Origin: Endozoicomonas sp. Mp262
Lineage (GTDB): Bacteria > Pseudomonadota > Gammaproteobacteria > Pseudomonadales > Endozoicomonadaceae
Assembly: GCF_025643335.1 (NCBI RefSeq)
Contig: NZ_CP092489.1
Location: 3,606,501-3,670,500, forward strand
Length of the DNA: 64,000 nucleotides
Reading direction: 5' to 3'
Below, in pieces: positions 29,165 to 39,110 of the stretch. Under the pieces are notes generated by a model. That model saw only the letters and a program-made list of their open reading frames with translations, was not told where the DNA came from and searched no databases. Numbering within the stretch: position 1 is the stretch's first letter; each line of letters opens with the position of its first letter. The translations under genes were made by a program, and so were the position numbers.

Positions 29165-29833
29165 ATGATAATCATCGGGCCACCTGAGCGGGTTGTGGCA
29201 TTTGATATTGATGCACAAAATTGCTTTACCCCGTTATGCCCTGATGAATTGCCTGTGCCTGGTGGCCATGAAATTGTGCCGGAATTGAACCGGCAGGCTC
29301 TATTGGCGGGCTGGCGAGTCGGGTCGAAAGACGCCCATTCTCCACATTCTATTTGGGTGGCTGATAAAAAATGTCCTCAGCTTACTGCTATTGAAGGCTA
29401 TGAAAACCTGGACGTACGCTGGAATCTCCATGCAGTGCCGGGTACTTATGGTTTTGACTTGTTGGAAGGGCTGCCAGCTGTTGCCAGTTATGATTTTTTT
29501 ATCTGGAAAGGCGTGGAGCCGGATATGCACCCCTATGGGGCCTGTTACCATGATCTGGCCTGCAAGAGAAGTACCGGGATTATTGAGTTTTTGCAAAACA
29601 ATCAGATTGATACGGTTATTGCCGGGGGGCTGGCGTTGGATTTTTGTGTCAAGGTCACTGTTTTTCAGTTACTGGAGGCGGGATTCAGGGTGATTGTAAA
29701 TCGTGGGGCAACACGCAGTTTGCTTCAGGATACAGGGGCGCGGGCGTTGGTCGAAATGACCGCTGCGGGTGCTGAATTTGTTGAACACTCTGGTCAGTTG
29801 CAATTTAAGGCTGGTCAGCGAGAGGGGGTCTGA
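29165..29833 (+). CDS. pncA: Nicotinamidase-like isochorismatase-fold hydrolase
   Basis: It should convert nicotinamide to nicotinic acid. The chosen start ATG 29165 gives 222 residues; an in-frame ATG at 29108 would add 19. The catalytic triad is visible: Asp in VAFDIDAQNCFTP, Lys in FFIWKGVEPDMHPY, and Cys in GGLALDFCVKVT. The metal-binding Asp/His residues are likely in SKDAHSPHS. The stop is 10 bp before pncB, so the pair forms a nicotinamide-to-NaMN salvage operon. Confidence 0.9.
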   Translation: MIIIGPPERVVAFDIDAQNCFTPLCPDELPVPGGHEIVPELNRQALLAGWRVGSKDAHSPHSIWVADKKCPQLTAIEGYENLDVRWNLHAVPGTYGFDLLEGLPAVASYDFFIWKGVEPDMHPYGACYHDLACKRSTGIIEFLQNNQIDTVIAGGLALDFCVKVTVFQLLEAGFRVIVNRGATRSLLQDTGARALVEMTAAGAEFVEHSGQLQFKAGQREGV

Positions 29834-29843
29834 AGGAGTTGTT

Positions 29844-31043
29844 ATGCAGGATCCTATAATTCAGTCACTGCTGGATACCGATCTTTATAAATACACTATG
29901 CAGCAGTCGATGGTTCGGCGCTACCCTGGCGCGACGGCTAAAATGGCGTTTCGGAGCCGGGGGCATCTGCCTATTAATCTTTCCCTGGTTGAGTTGCGTA
30001 GAGAAATTGAATGTTTGGGGGAGCTAAGGTTATCAGATCAAGAGCTTAACTGGCTTGCCGGGCTGCCTTATATTTCAGGGCAGTTTCTGGATTATTTAAC
30101 CACATTTCGTTTGGATCCGGGCGCAGTAATGCTGGCCTTTCGGGGTGGCCAGCTTGATATTGAAATTAATGGTAACTGGGCCAGCATTACTCATTTTGAA
30201 ATATTTCTTCTTTCTATTATCAGTGAGTTGCATTGCCGTAATACCTATGGTCTTGATGGAGAGTATGATGTTGAGCAACAGGGTCGTGACAGGCTGGAGC
30301 AAAAGCTGCTTTGCCTGAATAGCTTGAAAAGCCGGTCAGGTTTTGAGGGATTTCAATTTGTTGATTTTGGTACCCGCCGCCGGTATTCACGGGTTTGGCA
30401 GGAGCATGTAGTGAGGCAGTTTCAGGCGAGGGCATCTGAATTTTTCGCAGGCACCAGTAACCTGGATTTGGCGCGCCGATTGGGATTGATGCCGGTGGGC
30501 ACCATGGCCCATGAATGGCTCCAGTCTCATCAGGTGCTTGGTCAGTCGCTGCTTTCCAGCCAGAAGGATGCCTTGAAAGTATGGTTGCAGGAGTATCAGG
30601 GGCAGTTGGGGATTGCCCTGACTGATACCATTAGCATGAATGCTTTTCTTCGGGACTTTAATGGTGAGCTGGCCCGGGCTTATGCGGGTGTCAGGCATGA
30701 CTCTGGTGATCCCGTAGCCTGGGGTGAACAGGCACTGGCACATTATCGGGCGCTGGGCATTGATGCCAGGGATAAAATGCTGGTATTCAGCGATAAGCTG
30801 GATCTGCAGCGGGCTATTGAAATATATAGCCACTTCAAGGGGCGGATTAATGTGAGCTTTGGTATTGGGACCTATCTGACGAATGATATGGGGTATCAGG
30901 CGCCGAATATTGTTTTGAAGTTGGTTGAGGTCAATGGCCTGCCGGTGGCAAAGCTGTCCGATAGCCCGGGTAAAACCATGTGCCAGGATGCCGACTTTAT
31001 CAGTCGGCTAAAAACAACGTTCCAATATCGACAGGCGTCTTGA
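29844..31043 (+). CDS. pncB: Nicotinate phosphoribosyltransferase
   Basis: Makes nicotinate mononucleotide from nicotinate and PRPP, 399 residues. GAAGGAG lies seven bases before ATG 29844. Family features: DTDLYKYTMQQSMVRRYP at the N-terminus, FVDFGTRRRYSRVWQ, GTMAHEWLQSHQ (the region of the regulatory His), GVRHDSGDP and the phosphate-binding SFGIGTYLTND. Second gene after pncA, likely under NrtR control. Confidence 0.95.
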   Translation: MQDPIIQSLLDTDLYKYTMQQSMVRRYPGATAKMAFRSRGHLPINLSLVELRREIECLGELRLSDQELNWLAGLPYISGQFLDYLTTFRLDPGAVMLAFRGGQLDIEINGNWASITHFEIFLLSIISELHCRNTYGLDGEYDVEQQGRDRLEQKLLCLNSLKSRSGFEGFQFVDFGTRRRYSRVWQEHVVRQFQARASEFFAGTSNLDLARRLGLMPVGTMAHEWLQSHQVLGQSLLSSQKDALKVWLQEYQGQLGIALTDTISMNAFLRDFNGELARAYAGVRHDSGDPVAWGEQALAHYRALGIDARDKMLVFSDKLDLQRAIEIYSHFKGRINVSFGIGTYLTNDMGYQAPNIVLKLVEVNGLPVAKLSDSPGKTMCQDADFISRLKTTFQYRQAS

Positions 31044-31247
31044 AGAGAACTAGAGGGGGAGTGGGTGGTGGATCAAATGTGTGCTTTTGCTTGAATATTT
31101 ACCCAAACTCCGCCTCATCTCATAGGCTTTATGATGACTTTACTGTCTTTTACTGGATAAAAGTTTGTAGATCAGAGGGTTTACCTGAATCAGGGTGGAT
31201 TCCTTGCTTTTCAGTATTCGCGTTATAACTTCCTCTTTTATCAATTA

Positions 31248-32918
31248 CCTGAATCCGTGATTTCTTGATTTGCCCGGCAGTTTTGAAAATGTGCTGATTA
31301 ATTTTTTCCTTTGAAAATAACTCGGGTTATTGATTGAAGTGTTTTTATGTCGTTTTTAAGCATAAATGCTGATCAAAATATCATCAAACTTGAAGACAGG
31401 TTGAAAGAAGCCCTACCGTTATCAATACAGTACTTTCTCATTTATGGCATTTTTTTCTATCTCGCTATTCAATCAACAAAGTGCATGCTGGCTTATTAAT
31501 TGATGGAAAGACCTGAAACCAGGACAGTAACGACCAAAGCGTAGCCGGTATTGATGTCCTTTTTTCAGAAGACGGGCAGCCAGGTAGATGAGTTCCTGTA
31601 TCACGGTTTTTAACCGGCGTCGTTTGGCTTTATGACGTACCGGCGCATCTGGCCCGAGCAAGCAACTCTGCCCCATGTAGCGCAGAATGTTATAGACCAG
31701 TGCACCCAAACACATCACCAGGTCGTTGGTGTCAAACTTGCCTGAAGGCAGGCGCTCTAAATCCATATCAGTCTTCAACTCACTGTGAAACTGCTCGCTG
31801 GTCGCATGATCCTCATAAAGATTAATGATCTGATCATCGCTGTAGTCAGCTTCGCTGAGTGTTGTCCACCATCCTTCCAGCTCATAATCGGGTGTCAGAA
31901 ATCTCTGCCCTACAGTATCAGTGGTACGCTTGATAATGCGAATAATCAGACGCTGGTTACCATAGTTGGTTTCATAGACGGTTGAGAGTGTCGCATAACT
32001 CTTTCCTGGACGCGACTCCTCCCATTTGACTTGCTTTTCTTCAAAAATGGGGAGCCAGTGTTCCTTGGTGTGATACTTTCTTGGGTTGAGCTTGATAATG
32101 TGATTCACACCTTTGAACCCGGCGATTTCCCGGCGCGATTCCTCAGCATCGTGGCCACTATCAAGGCGAACCAGAATAGGCGCTCGGGTCAAACGTCGGC
32201 TGCGGTGCAGCACTGCTTGTAAAAAGCCAATAAAATCATTCTGGGAGTGCTGAGAGCCTGGGCGTAATTCACATCCCAGGCACCAGCCTTCGCAGCCAAA
32301 GTAAGCGGCAATAGGGGCATAACCAAAGAATTTTTTATACGTGTACTCGACCCCCTCCTTTTTGGTATTGCTGTTATCCATAGGGAATACGTCGATATCC
32401 AGTGGTATGTGCTGCTTCTTATCGAGTTTTTTCGGAAGGGGTGTGACGGGCACCTGAAGATTAACCAGGACATCGGTAAGGCTGTCCTCGATGAAAGGAA
32501 TCAGTTGGGCGGCATCTTCATTGAAACGCTGTCTTAAGCGGCTGGCTGAAGGCATTTGTTTAATGCCCATTGCCAACCGGAACCAGTCGTTATCCCGGTT
32601 ATTATCAACATTATCAAAATCACTTTTACCCTGAGCCAGTTGGCCGCAGTAAGCTCTGATCAGGTCGATATGAGTGATACGGTGCCTTTTTTTTATTTTG
32701 CGCAGGGATTTGCTTAACGCTGTCTTTTTGTTGAGTGCATGACCAACGAAATAAAGCCCTGCGACCGGTGTATAAAATTCCGTCTGTGATTGTTCAATTT
32801 TCAGTTTCACAAAAATGCACCCAGGTGGTGAAAATTAGAGTGGGTGCATTTTAACTTGGAACTTACGTTTTGTGGTTGATCCAGAGGAGTTGGGCTACAG
32901 TGAACTCACGGATTCAGG
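31248..32918 (-). mobile_element. Intact IS1380-family element with 5-bp target duplication
   Basis: The element is 1671 bp, ending in CCTGAATCCGTGA (31248-31260) and the complement TCACGGATTCAGG (32906-32918). AATTA is duplicated on both sides (31243-31247 and 32919-32923). It carries one full transposase gene on the minus strand, with about 225 bp of non-coding DNA after it. It is the same element as the decayed copy at 24598-25604, in the same orientation. Confidence 0.95.
31473..32810 (-). CDS. IS1380-family transposase
   Basis: A 445-residue transposase. The catalytic Asp residues are likely in IPLDIDVFPMDNSNTKK and LVRLDSGHDAEE, and the Glu in DHATSEQFHSELKTDMDLERLPS. That C-terminal motif is typical of IS1380 transposases. 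The N-terminal region contains AMGIKQMPSASRLRQRFNED, which is deleted in the decayed copy. No disruption; likely active. Confidence 0.92.
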   Translation of the reverse strand: MKLKIEQSQTEFYTPVAGLYFVGHALNKKTALSKSLRKIKKRHRITHIDLIRAYCGQLAQGKSDFDNVDNNRDNDWFRLAMGIKQMPSASRLRQRFNEDAAQLIPFIEDSLTDVLVNLQVPVTPLPKKLDKKQHIPLDIDVFPMDNSNTKKEGVEYTYKKFFGYAPIAAYFGCEGWCLGCELRPGSQHSQNDFIGFLQAVLHRSRRLTRAPILVRLDSGHDAEESRREIAGFKGVNHIIKLNPRKYHTKEHWLPIFEEKQVKWEESRPGKSYATLSTVYETNYGNQRLIIRIIKRTTDTVGQRFLTPDYELEGWWTTLSEADYSDDQIINLYEDHATSEQFHSELKTDMDLERLPSGKFDTNDLVMCLGALVYNILRYMGQSCLLGPDAPVRHKAKRRRLKTVIQELIYLAARLLKKGHQYRLRFGRYCPGFRSFHQLISQHALC

Positions 32919-32990
32919 AATTATTTTTTCAATTTATAGGCTCTCATGGTGCTATTTTTAGAAAGCTGCCCACAGTGTTGAGGCCTGATA

Positions 32991-34859
32991 ATGTTTAAAA
33001 AACACAAGCGCATCAAAAGATTTAAAAAAACATCTAACAGAATCAATGGGTTTAACTTCATAATATTTTTTTTATTTTTAATGATAATCTCTCTGGTTAA
33101 AGCAAATCCACCCGCTCCAGGAGATTTTAAATTATTAGTGCTAACTGGTGATAGTGAGCGACAAGGAGTTGGATTGGAAGAAATGTCTTTTGAAAATGCA
33201 AAAAAAATAACATATGCACTTACTGCGAATAAAAAATGGAATAGAACAATTGCCGTATTTATAGCTAATTTTTTTGATAATAAAAAAACAGGTCATGATG
33301 TTATTGGTGAAGAAATGGGGAGTATTTACAAAAACATGAAAAAATTATTTGATACCACATCTCTTCCTGTTTATGTGACGGGTATTAATTTGCTTTTTGA
33401 TATATTTTATGATGACTTACTGCCTATAATGCTGACCATTTCAAATATGCAGGGTCTCATGGATAATCTGTTATCTCTTCCTGGTGATAGTGGTAATAAT
33501 GATAAAACTGATGCTTTGATTTGGTTAGACAAAGATAAGCAGTTGGCTAATATTGAAAAGGATTTAGAATCTCAACTAGCTGTAATGTATACAAAATGTG
33601 AGAAGCATTTTAAAGAATTAATGCAATCTCATATGGGTAAAAGGTATTATCCTTTTCTTCAAGATATGAATCTGGAATCGAATCATCCATGTTTGCGCTT
33701 AATCGAAGTATATGGACAAATGATGATCGATGGTGTGTTAGGTATTCCATCTTTATTTTATCAGCTTCCCAGTCTTGATGAAATTACCCCACCCTTAAAA
33801 AGGTTTGGTGAAATTATCCGTAATAGAATGTTGTTATCTCAAGATAGTCAGTGCGGCAGTGAAAAATGTCTGGAACAAAATATGATCACTATTGTGGCAT
33901 TTACTAATGCAGTTCGGTCTAAGTTGGATGGTCTTGCCAGAATGGTTAGGTCTAGTGCAGTGGCTGAAGCTCGTCATGGAGAAGATGTCGTAGCACAGTT
34001 AACTAAAGTGAAAGATTTATTTGAAGAAAAACAAAAAAATATAGAAGAAAAAAATGCTCAACAAATGAAGGAGTTAAAAGGCGATATCAAAAAACTGCAT
34101 GAAGAATTAAAAAAAGAAAAGTCAAGGTCGACTAGTCTTTTGCATCAATTAATAGAGGTTAAAGAAATGTATAAAGCTAATGAAAGGGAGTTGGAATTGG
34201 CGAAGTCTATGTTTGGATTAAATGCAGAATCATTTGAAGAGCTGTCAGAGGGGGTTAGAAATACCCGCTATGATGGTGTTTGTTCCTGGAAAATAGAAAA
34301 TTTTGAATTGCGTAGAAAAGCTGCAAGTGGCGTAAAAAAAAGGGGGGTGACCTATATGGAGAGCCATCCTTTTTACACAAGCAGGGATGGTTACAAAATG
34401 TGTGTGCAACTACATTGCAATGGTTCGGATAATAAAGGAAGAAGTATTTCAATATGGATTGTTGTGATGAGAGGTAAATTTGATTCCTGTCTGGATTGGC
34501 CTCTTAGGGCTGAAATTAAATTTGAAATTTTAAGCCAAAATAGAAGAGAGGATAAAGATTACATTAAAACCTTTCAGTCGGATCCTAAAAATGCTTCCTT
34601 CAAAAAACCAAGAATAGATAGAAACAAAGCTTATGGTATTAGCAAATTCTGTTCTTTTGAAAAATTAAGGGAAGGCAGCTTGTTATTAGATGGATCGTTA
34701 TACATTAGAGTCACTGTTACTCCTGGAGAAAGTGAGGAAACAGTTGTGGATCATCCTTTGCACCATGGCTTAGAGTCATCAGGCAGCAATAGACTGGGAA
34801 ATATCGACGATCATGATGAAGAGGCTAGCACTACTCAGCTTCAAACAAGTGATAAGTAG
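32991..34859 (+). CDS. Secreted coiled-coil protein with C-terminal TRAF/MATH domain
   Basis: A 622-residue protein. The N-terminus is strongly basic and followed by a hydrophobic stretch (about residues 22-40, FNFIIFFLFLMIISLVKA), which fits a signal peptide. Residues 50-330 are of unknown type. A charged coiled coil spans about 337-407. Residues 427-570 are a MATH domain: GVCSWKIENF, SHPFYTSRDGYKMCVQLHCNG, SIWIVVMRGKFDSCLDWP and NASFKKPRIDRNKAYGISKF follow the human TRAF C-terminal pattern closely. In eukaryotes such coiled-coil-MATH proteins trimerise and link receptors to ubiquitin ligases. AT-rich, next to IS1380 and IS630, and likely acquired from a eukaryote (inference). Confidence 0.87.
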   Translation: MFKKHKRIKRFKKTSNRINGFNFIIFFLFLMIISLVKANPPAPGDFKLLVLTGDSERQGVGLEEMSFENAKKITYALTANKKWNRTIAVFIANFFDNKKTGHDVIGEEMGSIYKNMKKLFDTTSLPVYVTGINLLFDIFYDDLLPIMLTISNMQGLMDNLLSLPGDSGNNDKTDALIWLDKDKQLANIEKDLESQLAVMYTKCEKHFKELMQSHMGKRYYPFLQDMNLESNHPCLRLIEVYGQMMIDGVLGIPSLFYQLPSLDEITPPLKRFGEIIRNRMLLSQDSQCGSEKCLEQNMITIVAFTNAVRSKLDGLARMVRSSAVAEARHGEDVVAQLTKVKDLFEEKQKNIEEKNAQQMKELKGDIKKLHEELKKEKSRSTSLLHQLIEVKEMYKANERELELAKSMFGLNAESFEELSEGVRNTRYDGVCSWKIENFELRRKAASGVKKRGVTYMESHPFYTSRDGYKMCVQLHCNGSDNKGRSISIWIVVMRGKFDSCLDWPLRAEIKFEILSQNRREDKDYIKTFQSDPKNASFKKPRIDRNKAYGISKFCSFEKLREGSLLLDGSLYIRVTVTPGESEETVVDHPLHHGLESSGSNRLGNIDDHDEEASTTQLQTSDK

Positions 34860-34929
34860 GTCATAGTTTGGTTTCAAATAAACTGGATGTTCGGCCAGTA
34901 CGAGAAATCTACTTCTTGATCTAACGATC

Positions 34930-36060
34930 AGATAGCTATTGAATGATACATTTACTCTATTATAAAGAGAGTACTGGTCTTTAAATCCCTCTCCCTATGA
35001 AGTACGTCACTACAATCACTGATGAAGCTGTTTTATTAACTTTGAAATTCGCCAAACACTACGGACCTCTGAGATGTATAAGGGAAAGAGCCCATAGCCT
35101 TTTATTGAGCAATCGTGGCTTTACCCTTGAGCAAATTGCCGAAATACTTGAAATTAGATATCAAACTGCTTCTCAGTGGATTGATGATTGGGAAGAATAT
35201 GGTATTCGTGCCTTGTACAAGGGGCATGGTGGCGGTAGGCCGTGCATATATGACGAATCCGAAGTGCAACGCATAAAAGAATTAGTGGCTGAAGAGCCTC
35301 GTCGCTTATCGTATGTCAAATCCAAGATCGAGGATGAAACCGGTAAATCTTCATCAAAAATTACTCTGGCAAACATTGTAAAAAAGCAGGGCTGGTTTAC
35401 AAAAGACTCCGTAAATCATGCAAACATAAACGGGACGAAGAGCAATTCCATGACTGTAAAACTGCTCTGAAAGATGCCCAGGAAGCCGAGAGCAAAGGGT
35501 TAATCAATTTATTTTATTTTGATGAGTCCGGCTTTACCCAGGAACCTTGTGTGCCATACGGTTGGCAGGAAAAAGGAAAGCAGCTCAGAATACCATCAGT
35601 CAAAAGTAAACGCATCAACGTACTGGGGTTTATGAACCGAAGCTGTGAGCTATTTCATTATCCTGTTGTGGGTTCAGTGAATAGCGATACGGTGATTGCG
35701 GCCTTTGATGACTTTGCAGAGAAAATGGCAGATGAAAAATACAGCTCAAATGATCGTTACACGGTAGTTATGGTGGATAATGCCAGCATTCACACCAGCA
35801 AAAAGTTTTGTGCCAGAATTGATGACTGGATGATTGAAAAGAAATTGCTGGTCTGCTTTCTGCCAACATATTCACCTGAGCTCAACCTGATTGAAATCCT
35901 GTGGAGGAAAATAAAGTATGAATGGCTCAACCTCTTGTCAATCAAGAGCTTTGCGGAATTTGAAAAAGAAGTTGAACGGGTGCTTTTTTCATTTGGAGAG
36001 GAGTATATGATCTCATTTTCTAATACTGTCCGACTGGATGGTTAAATTATTCGAAAGCAA
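34930..36060 (+). mobile_element. IS630-family element, approximate limits, transposase frameshifted
   Basis: The coding part is clear but the termini are not. AT-rich sequences around 34935-34960 and 36020-36058 show only weak inverted similarity, so the limits are estimates. IS630 elements duplicate the dinucleotide TA, too short to confirm here. Its right side cuts into a gene whose 3' end survives at 36050-36214. Confidence 0.6.
34997..36045 (+). pseudogene. IS630-family transposase with a frameshift
   Basis: The first frame (34997-35470) encodes the N-terminal helix-turn-helix (GFTLEQIAEILEIRYQTASQW) and linker. The catalytic part is in the -1 frame, from about 35400 on: FYFDESGF, VVMVDNASIH and YSPELNLIEILW give the D, D and E of the active site. 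At WFT (near 35396-35402) a one-base slip restores a continuous product (GWFYKRLRKSCK). No classical slippery heptamer is present, so a one-base deletion is the simplest view. Confidence 0.85.
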
Positions 36061-36214
36061 TCTATACACTACTTACGTATGACGACATTGAAGCGAAAGA
36101 CCTTAAGCTGACATCAGACAAAAAAGAAGAACAATCAGATGATGACGAATTTGAAGACGCAAGTGATCAGCTGTTTGAAAATCGAGGGGCTGGCACGAGT
36201 GCTGCTACGCTTTA
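36050..36214 (+). pseudogene. C-terminal remnant of an acidic protein cut by IS630
   Basis: Directly after the IS630 element a frame reads SKAIYTLLTYDDIEAKDLK, then an acidic Lys/Asp/Glu-rich segment and FEDASDQLFENRGAG, ending at TAA 36212-36214. There is no start codon of its own. It looks like the tail of a larger, lost accessory gene. Identity unknown. Confidence 0.4.
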
Positions 36215-36398
36215 ATCTCATCCCTCTGAGCAACCAGTATCCAGAGGTTACTCGAATGGCCTGACTGCCGCGGACAAAAGTCTATCCGTAAGGTTTCACC
36301 ATTGGGCAACGATATTTGCGGCAGTCTACTTTTTTGACTTGACCTGAAAGGAAGGTTGTGGATAATACGCTGCATCCAGGCACGACGCCTGTTTTTAT

Positions 36399-36514
<116 letters not shown>

Positions 36515-36771
36515 AAATCTTCCAATCGTCCCTCCAGTCGTGCATTCTCTCGACATCTCCGTTAGCATAGTTAATCATTCTTTACTGCCAGGCTGGCTCT
36601 TGATCCATTGCTTAATGGGTTTAAAGTGATATTTCTGCGTACTCAGGCTGTTTTGGGTGGTTTTTCCGGGTTCTTTTGATATTGGTTAGTCTCAGTTATC
36701 GACTTATGCCAAAAGAATCCAGGACAGTGGTATAACTTTTAAGCTGTTGAATGAGGGGTGTTAAAGCGTTT

Positions 36772-38676
36772 ATGGGCTATCAGGTTCTTGCACGTAAGTG
36801 GCGGCCGCGATCGTTTGCCGAACTGGTTGGACAGACCCATGTCCTTCAGGCTTTGGTTAATGCCCTGGACCAGAATCGCCTGCATCATGCTTATCTGTTC
36901 ACTGGCACCCGGGGTGTGGGCAAAACCACTATTGCCCGGATCTTTGCCAAATGCCTGAATTGTGAGTCAGGGGTCAGTTCTACCCCCTGTGGTGAGTGTC
37001 CTGCCTGTCGAGAAATCGATGAAGGTCGTTTTGTAGATTTGATCGAGGTGGATGCGGCTTCCCGGACCAAGGTGGAAGATACCCGGGAGTTACTGGATAA
37101 TGTTCAATACGCGCCCACTCGTGGCCGCTACAAGGTTTATCTGATTGACGAAGTGCATATGCTGTCTACCCACAGTTTTAATGCACTGCTAAAAACCCTT
37201 GAAGAGCCCCCTCCCCATGTTAAATTTCTGCTGGCCACTACAGACCCGCAAAAACTCCCTGTAACCATTCTTTCCCGCTGTCTGCAATTTGCCCTTAAGA
37301 ATATGACTCCGGAGCGTATTGTGGGTCATCTGGAAGCGGTGTTGGCAGGCGAGGATGTAAAGTACGATCAGCCTGCTCTCTGGCAGTTGGCCCGTGCTGC
37401 GGATGGCAGTATGCGCGACGCCCTTAGTCTCACAGACCAGGCTATTGCCTTTGGTAATGGCCGTGTCAATGAGTCAGAGGTCAGTGTTATGCTGGGTACC
37501 ATTGACCAGGGGCAGGTCATGAAAATGGTTCAGGCTTTGGCTTCTGCATCGGCGGTGGATATATTGAATGCCGTTTCCGGTCTTGCTGAATTTGCCCCGG
37601 ACTATTTATCGGTGCTGGATGATATGCTGTCTGTGCTGCACCGTGTGGCCATTGCCCAGGCGGTGCCCGAGGCGGTGGATAATAGCCAGGGTGACCGGGC
37701 GCAGGTATTACAACTGGCATCAGCGATGACTGCGGAGGATGTACAGCTTTATTATCAGGTGGGCCTGGTGGGCAAGAAGGATTTGTCACTGGCTCCGGAT
37801 CCCCGTAGTGGTTTTGAAATGGCCATGCTGCGTATGCTGGCTTTTCGTCCTGATGTGGGGCCGGTAGAGGGAAGTTGTGTTTCCGGACAGGGGCGGGAGC
37901 AGCAAGTGGCTTCCGAGGTTAATGATCCGGTGCCAGCAGCTGAACCAGAACCTGACCCTGGACAATCCACGGGGAAGGCAGAGACTGTTCCGTCGGATCA
38001 TCATATTGCCGAGGCTGAATCTAAAGCGGAGGAGAAAGTTCCGGAGCCGTTGCCGGTTAGGGAGGAAATCCCGCTGTCAGCCTATGATGACCTGGAGCCA
38101 GCGGGGATGTCTGCTCCTGAAGCTTATAATGATGCAGGTACTCCTCTGGCTGTTCAGTCCGAGGCTGAAATAATGATGCCTCCTCCAGCCGTTGGTGAAG
38201 AGGTGCATATTGAGGCGGGTTCCGGCTATATTGCGCCTGATGTGCGTCTTGCAGAGGGACAAAGGGTTGAGCTCGGTCAGCTTGATCCGGGGCACTGGAT
38301 TGCTGTTTTCAGAAGTCTCTCCCTGGGTGGGGTGACGGGTACTATTGGTTCTCATTGTGAGTATGTAGAGCAAAGCAATGATGAACTCAGGTTAAGGCTT
38401 GATAGTCAAAGAAGCACTCTGTATAACGAGATGCACCGGGGACGTATTGAACAGGTTTTATCTGATTATTTCGGTAGACCCTTGAAATTACACGTCGATA
38501 TTGGTGTTATTCAGACTGAAACCCCGGCAGGGTGGCGTGAGCGAAAAATCAGGGAGCGATTGCAGCAGGCCAGGGACAGTATTTATAGTGACCCTTATGT
38601 ACAGGGGTTGGTGACGGATTTTTCTGCCAATGTGTTGGAACAAAGTATTGTACCCATTGGTGATGTAATAAACTGA
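36772..38676 (+). CDS. dnaX: DNA polymerase III subunit tau (and possibly gamma)
   Basis: Clamp-loader ATPase, 634 residues from ATG 36772 ([12 protein letters not shown], the standard start); an ATG at 36751 would add seven. Walker A is [15 protein letters not shown], a zinc module uses [19 protein letters not shown], Walker B is [10 protein letters not shown], and the arginine finger lies in ILSRC. Residues about 370-490 are an acidic linker, followed by the tau-specific C-terminal domain. I see no A-AAA-AAG slippery site near the expected place, so a gamma product made by frameshifting as in E. coli is not supported. First gene before ybaB-recR. Confidence 0.96.
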   Translation: MGYQVLARKWRPRSFAELVGQTHVLQALVNALDQNRLHHAYLFTGTRGVGKTTIARIFAKCLNCESGVSSTPCGECPACREIDEGRFVDLIEVDAASRTKVEDTRELLDNVQYAPTRGRYKVYLIDEVHMLSTHSFNALLKTLEEPPPHVKFLLATTDPQKLPVTILSRCLQFALKNMTPERIVGHLEAVLAGEDVKYDQPALWQLARAADGSMRDALSLTDQAIAFGNGRVNESEVSVMLGTIDQGQVMKMVQALASASAVDILNAVSGLAEFAPDYLSVLDDMLSVLHRVAIAQAVPEAVDNSQGDRAQVLQLASAMTAEDVQLYYQVGLVGKKDLSLAPDPRSGFEMAMLRMLAFRPDVGPVEGSCVSGQGREQQVASEVNDPVPAAEPEPDPGQSTGKAETVPSDHHIAEAESKAEEKVPEPLPVREEIPLSAYDDLEPAGMSAPEAYNDAGTPLAVQSEAEIMMPPPAVGEEVHIEAGSGYIAPDVRLAEGQRVELGQLDPGHWIAVFRSLSLGGVTGTIGSHCEYVEQSNDELRLRLDSQRSTLYNEMHRGRIEQVLSDYFGRPLKLHVDIGVIQTETPAGWRERKIRERLQQARDSIYSDPYVQGLVTDFSANVLEQSIVPIGDVIN

Positions 38677-38749
38677 TTTAGCCGTCTGTTCCGAAACTGT
38701 TTTTCGGTACGGACTTCTGGTTGTCAATCAAGGAAATGGAGAGGTTGTA

Positions 38750-39076
38750 ATGTTTAAAGGCGGTATGGGCAACCTGATGAAGCAAGCCCAGAAAATACAG
38801 GAAGATATGCAGAAGGTTCAGGAAGAGCTGGCCAATGCGGAAGTGGTGGGCGAATCTGGCGCGGGTATGGTGAAGATCACCATGACCGGGCGTCATGATG
38901 TCAAGCGGGTCTGGATTGATCCTGATCTGCTCCAGGAAGATAAGGAAATGCTGGAAGATTTGTTGGCTGCTGCCGTCAATGATGCAGTGCGTCGTGTTGA
39001 CAGCAACAATAAAGAAAGAATGTCTGAAATGACATCAGGCATGGGATTGCCTGACGGTTTCAAGATGCCGTTCTAG
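38750..39076 (+). CDS. ybaB: Nucleoid-associated protein, YbaB/EbfC family
   Basis: A small dimeric DNA-binding protein of 108 residues. [19 protein letters not shown] and [21 protein letters not shown]-like segments (here [20 protein letters not shown]) match the family, ending with [12 protein letters not shown]. Its place between dnaX and recR is the standard gene order. Its start follows AATGGAGAGG. Confidence 0.95.
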   Translation: MFKGGMGNLMKQAQKIQEDMQKVQEELANAEVVGESGAGMVKITMTGRHDVKRVWIDPDLLQEDKEMLEDLLAAAVNDAVRRVDSNNKERMSEMTSGMGLPDGFKMPF

Positions 39077-39110
39077 GCAGACTGCTTCTAAAGGGATATA
39101 GCGATTACTT

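Noticed and set aside
35396-35402. Programmed -1 frameshift in the IS630 transposase.
   Set aside because: No X-XXY-YYZ slippery heptamer or following structure is visible, so a simple one-base change is more likely.
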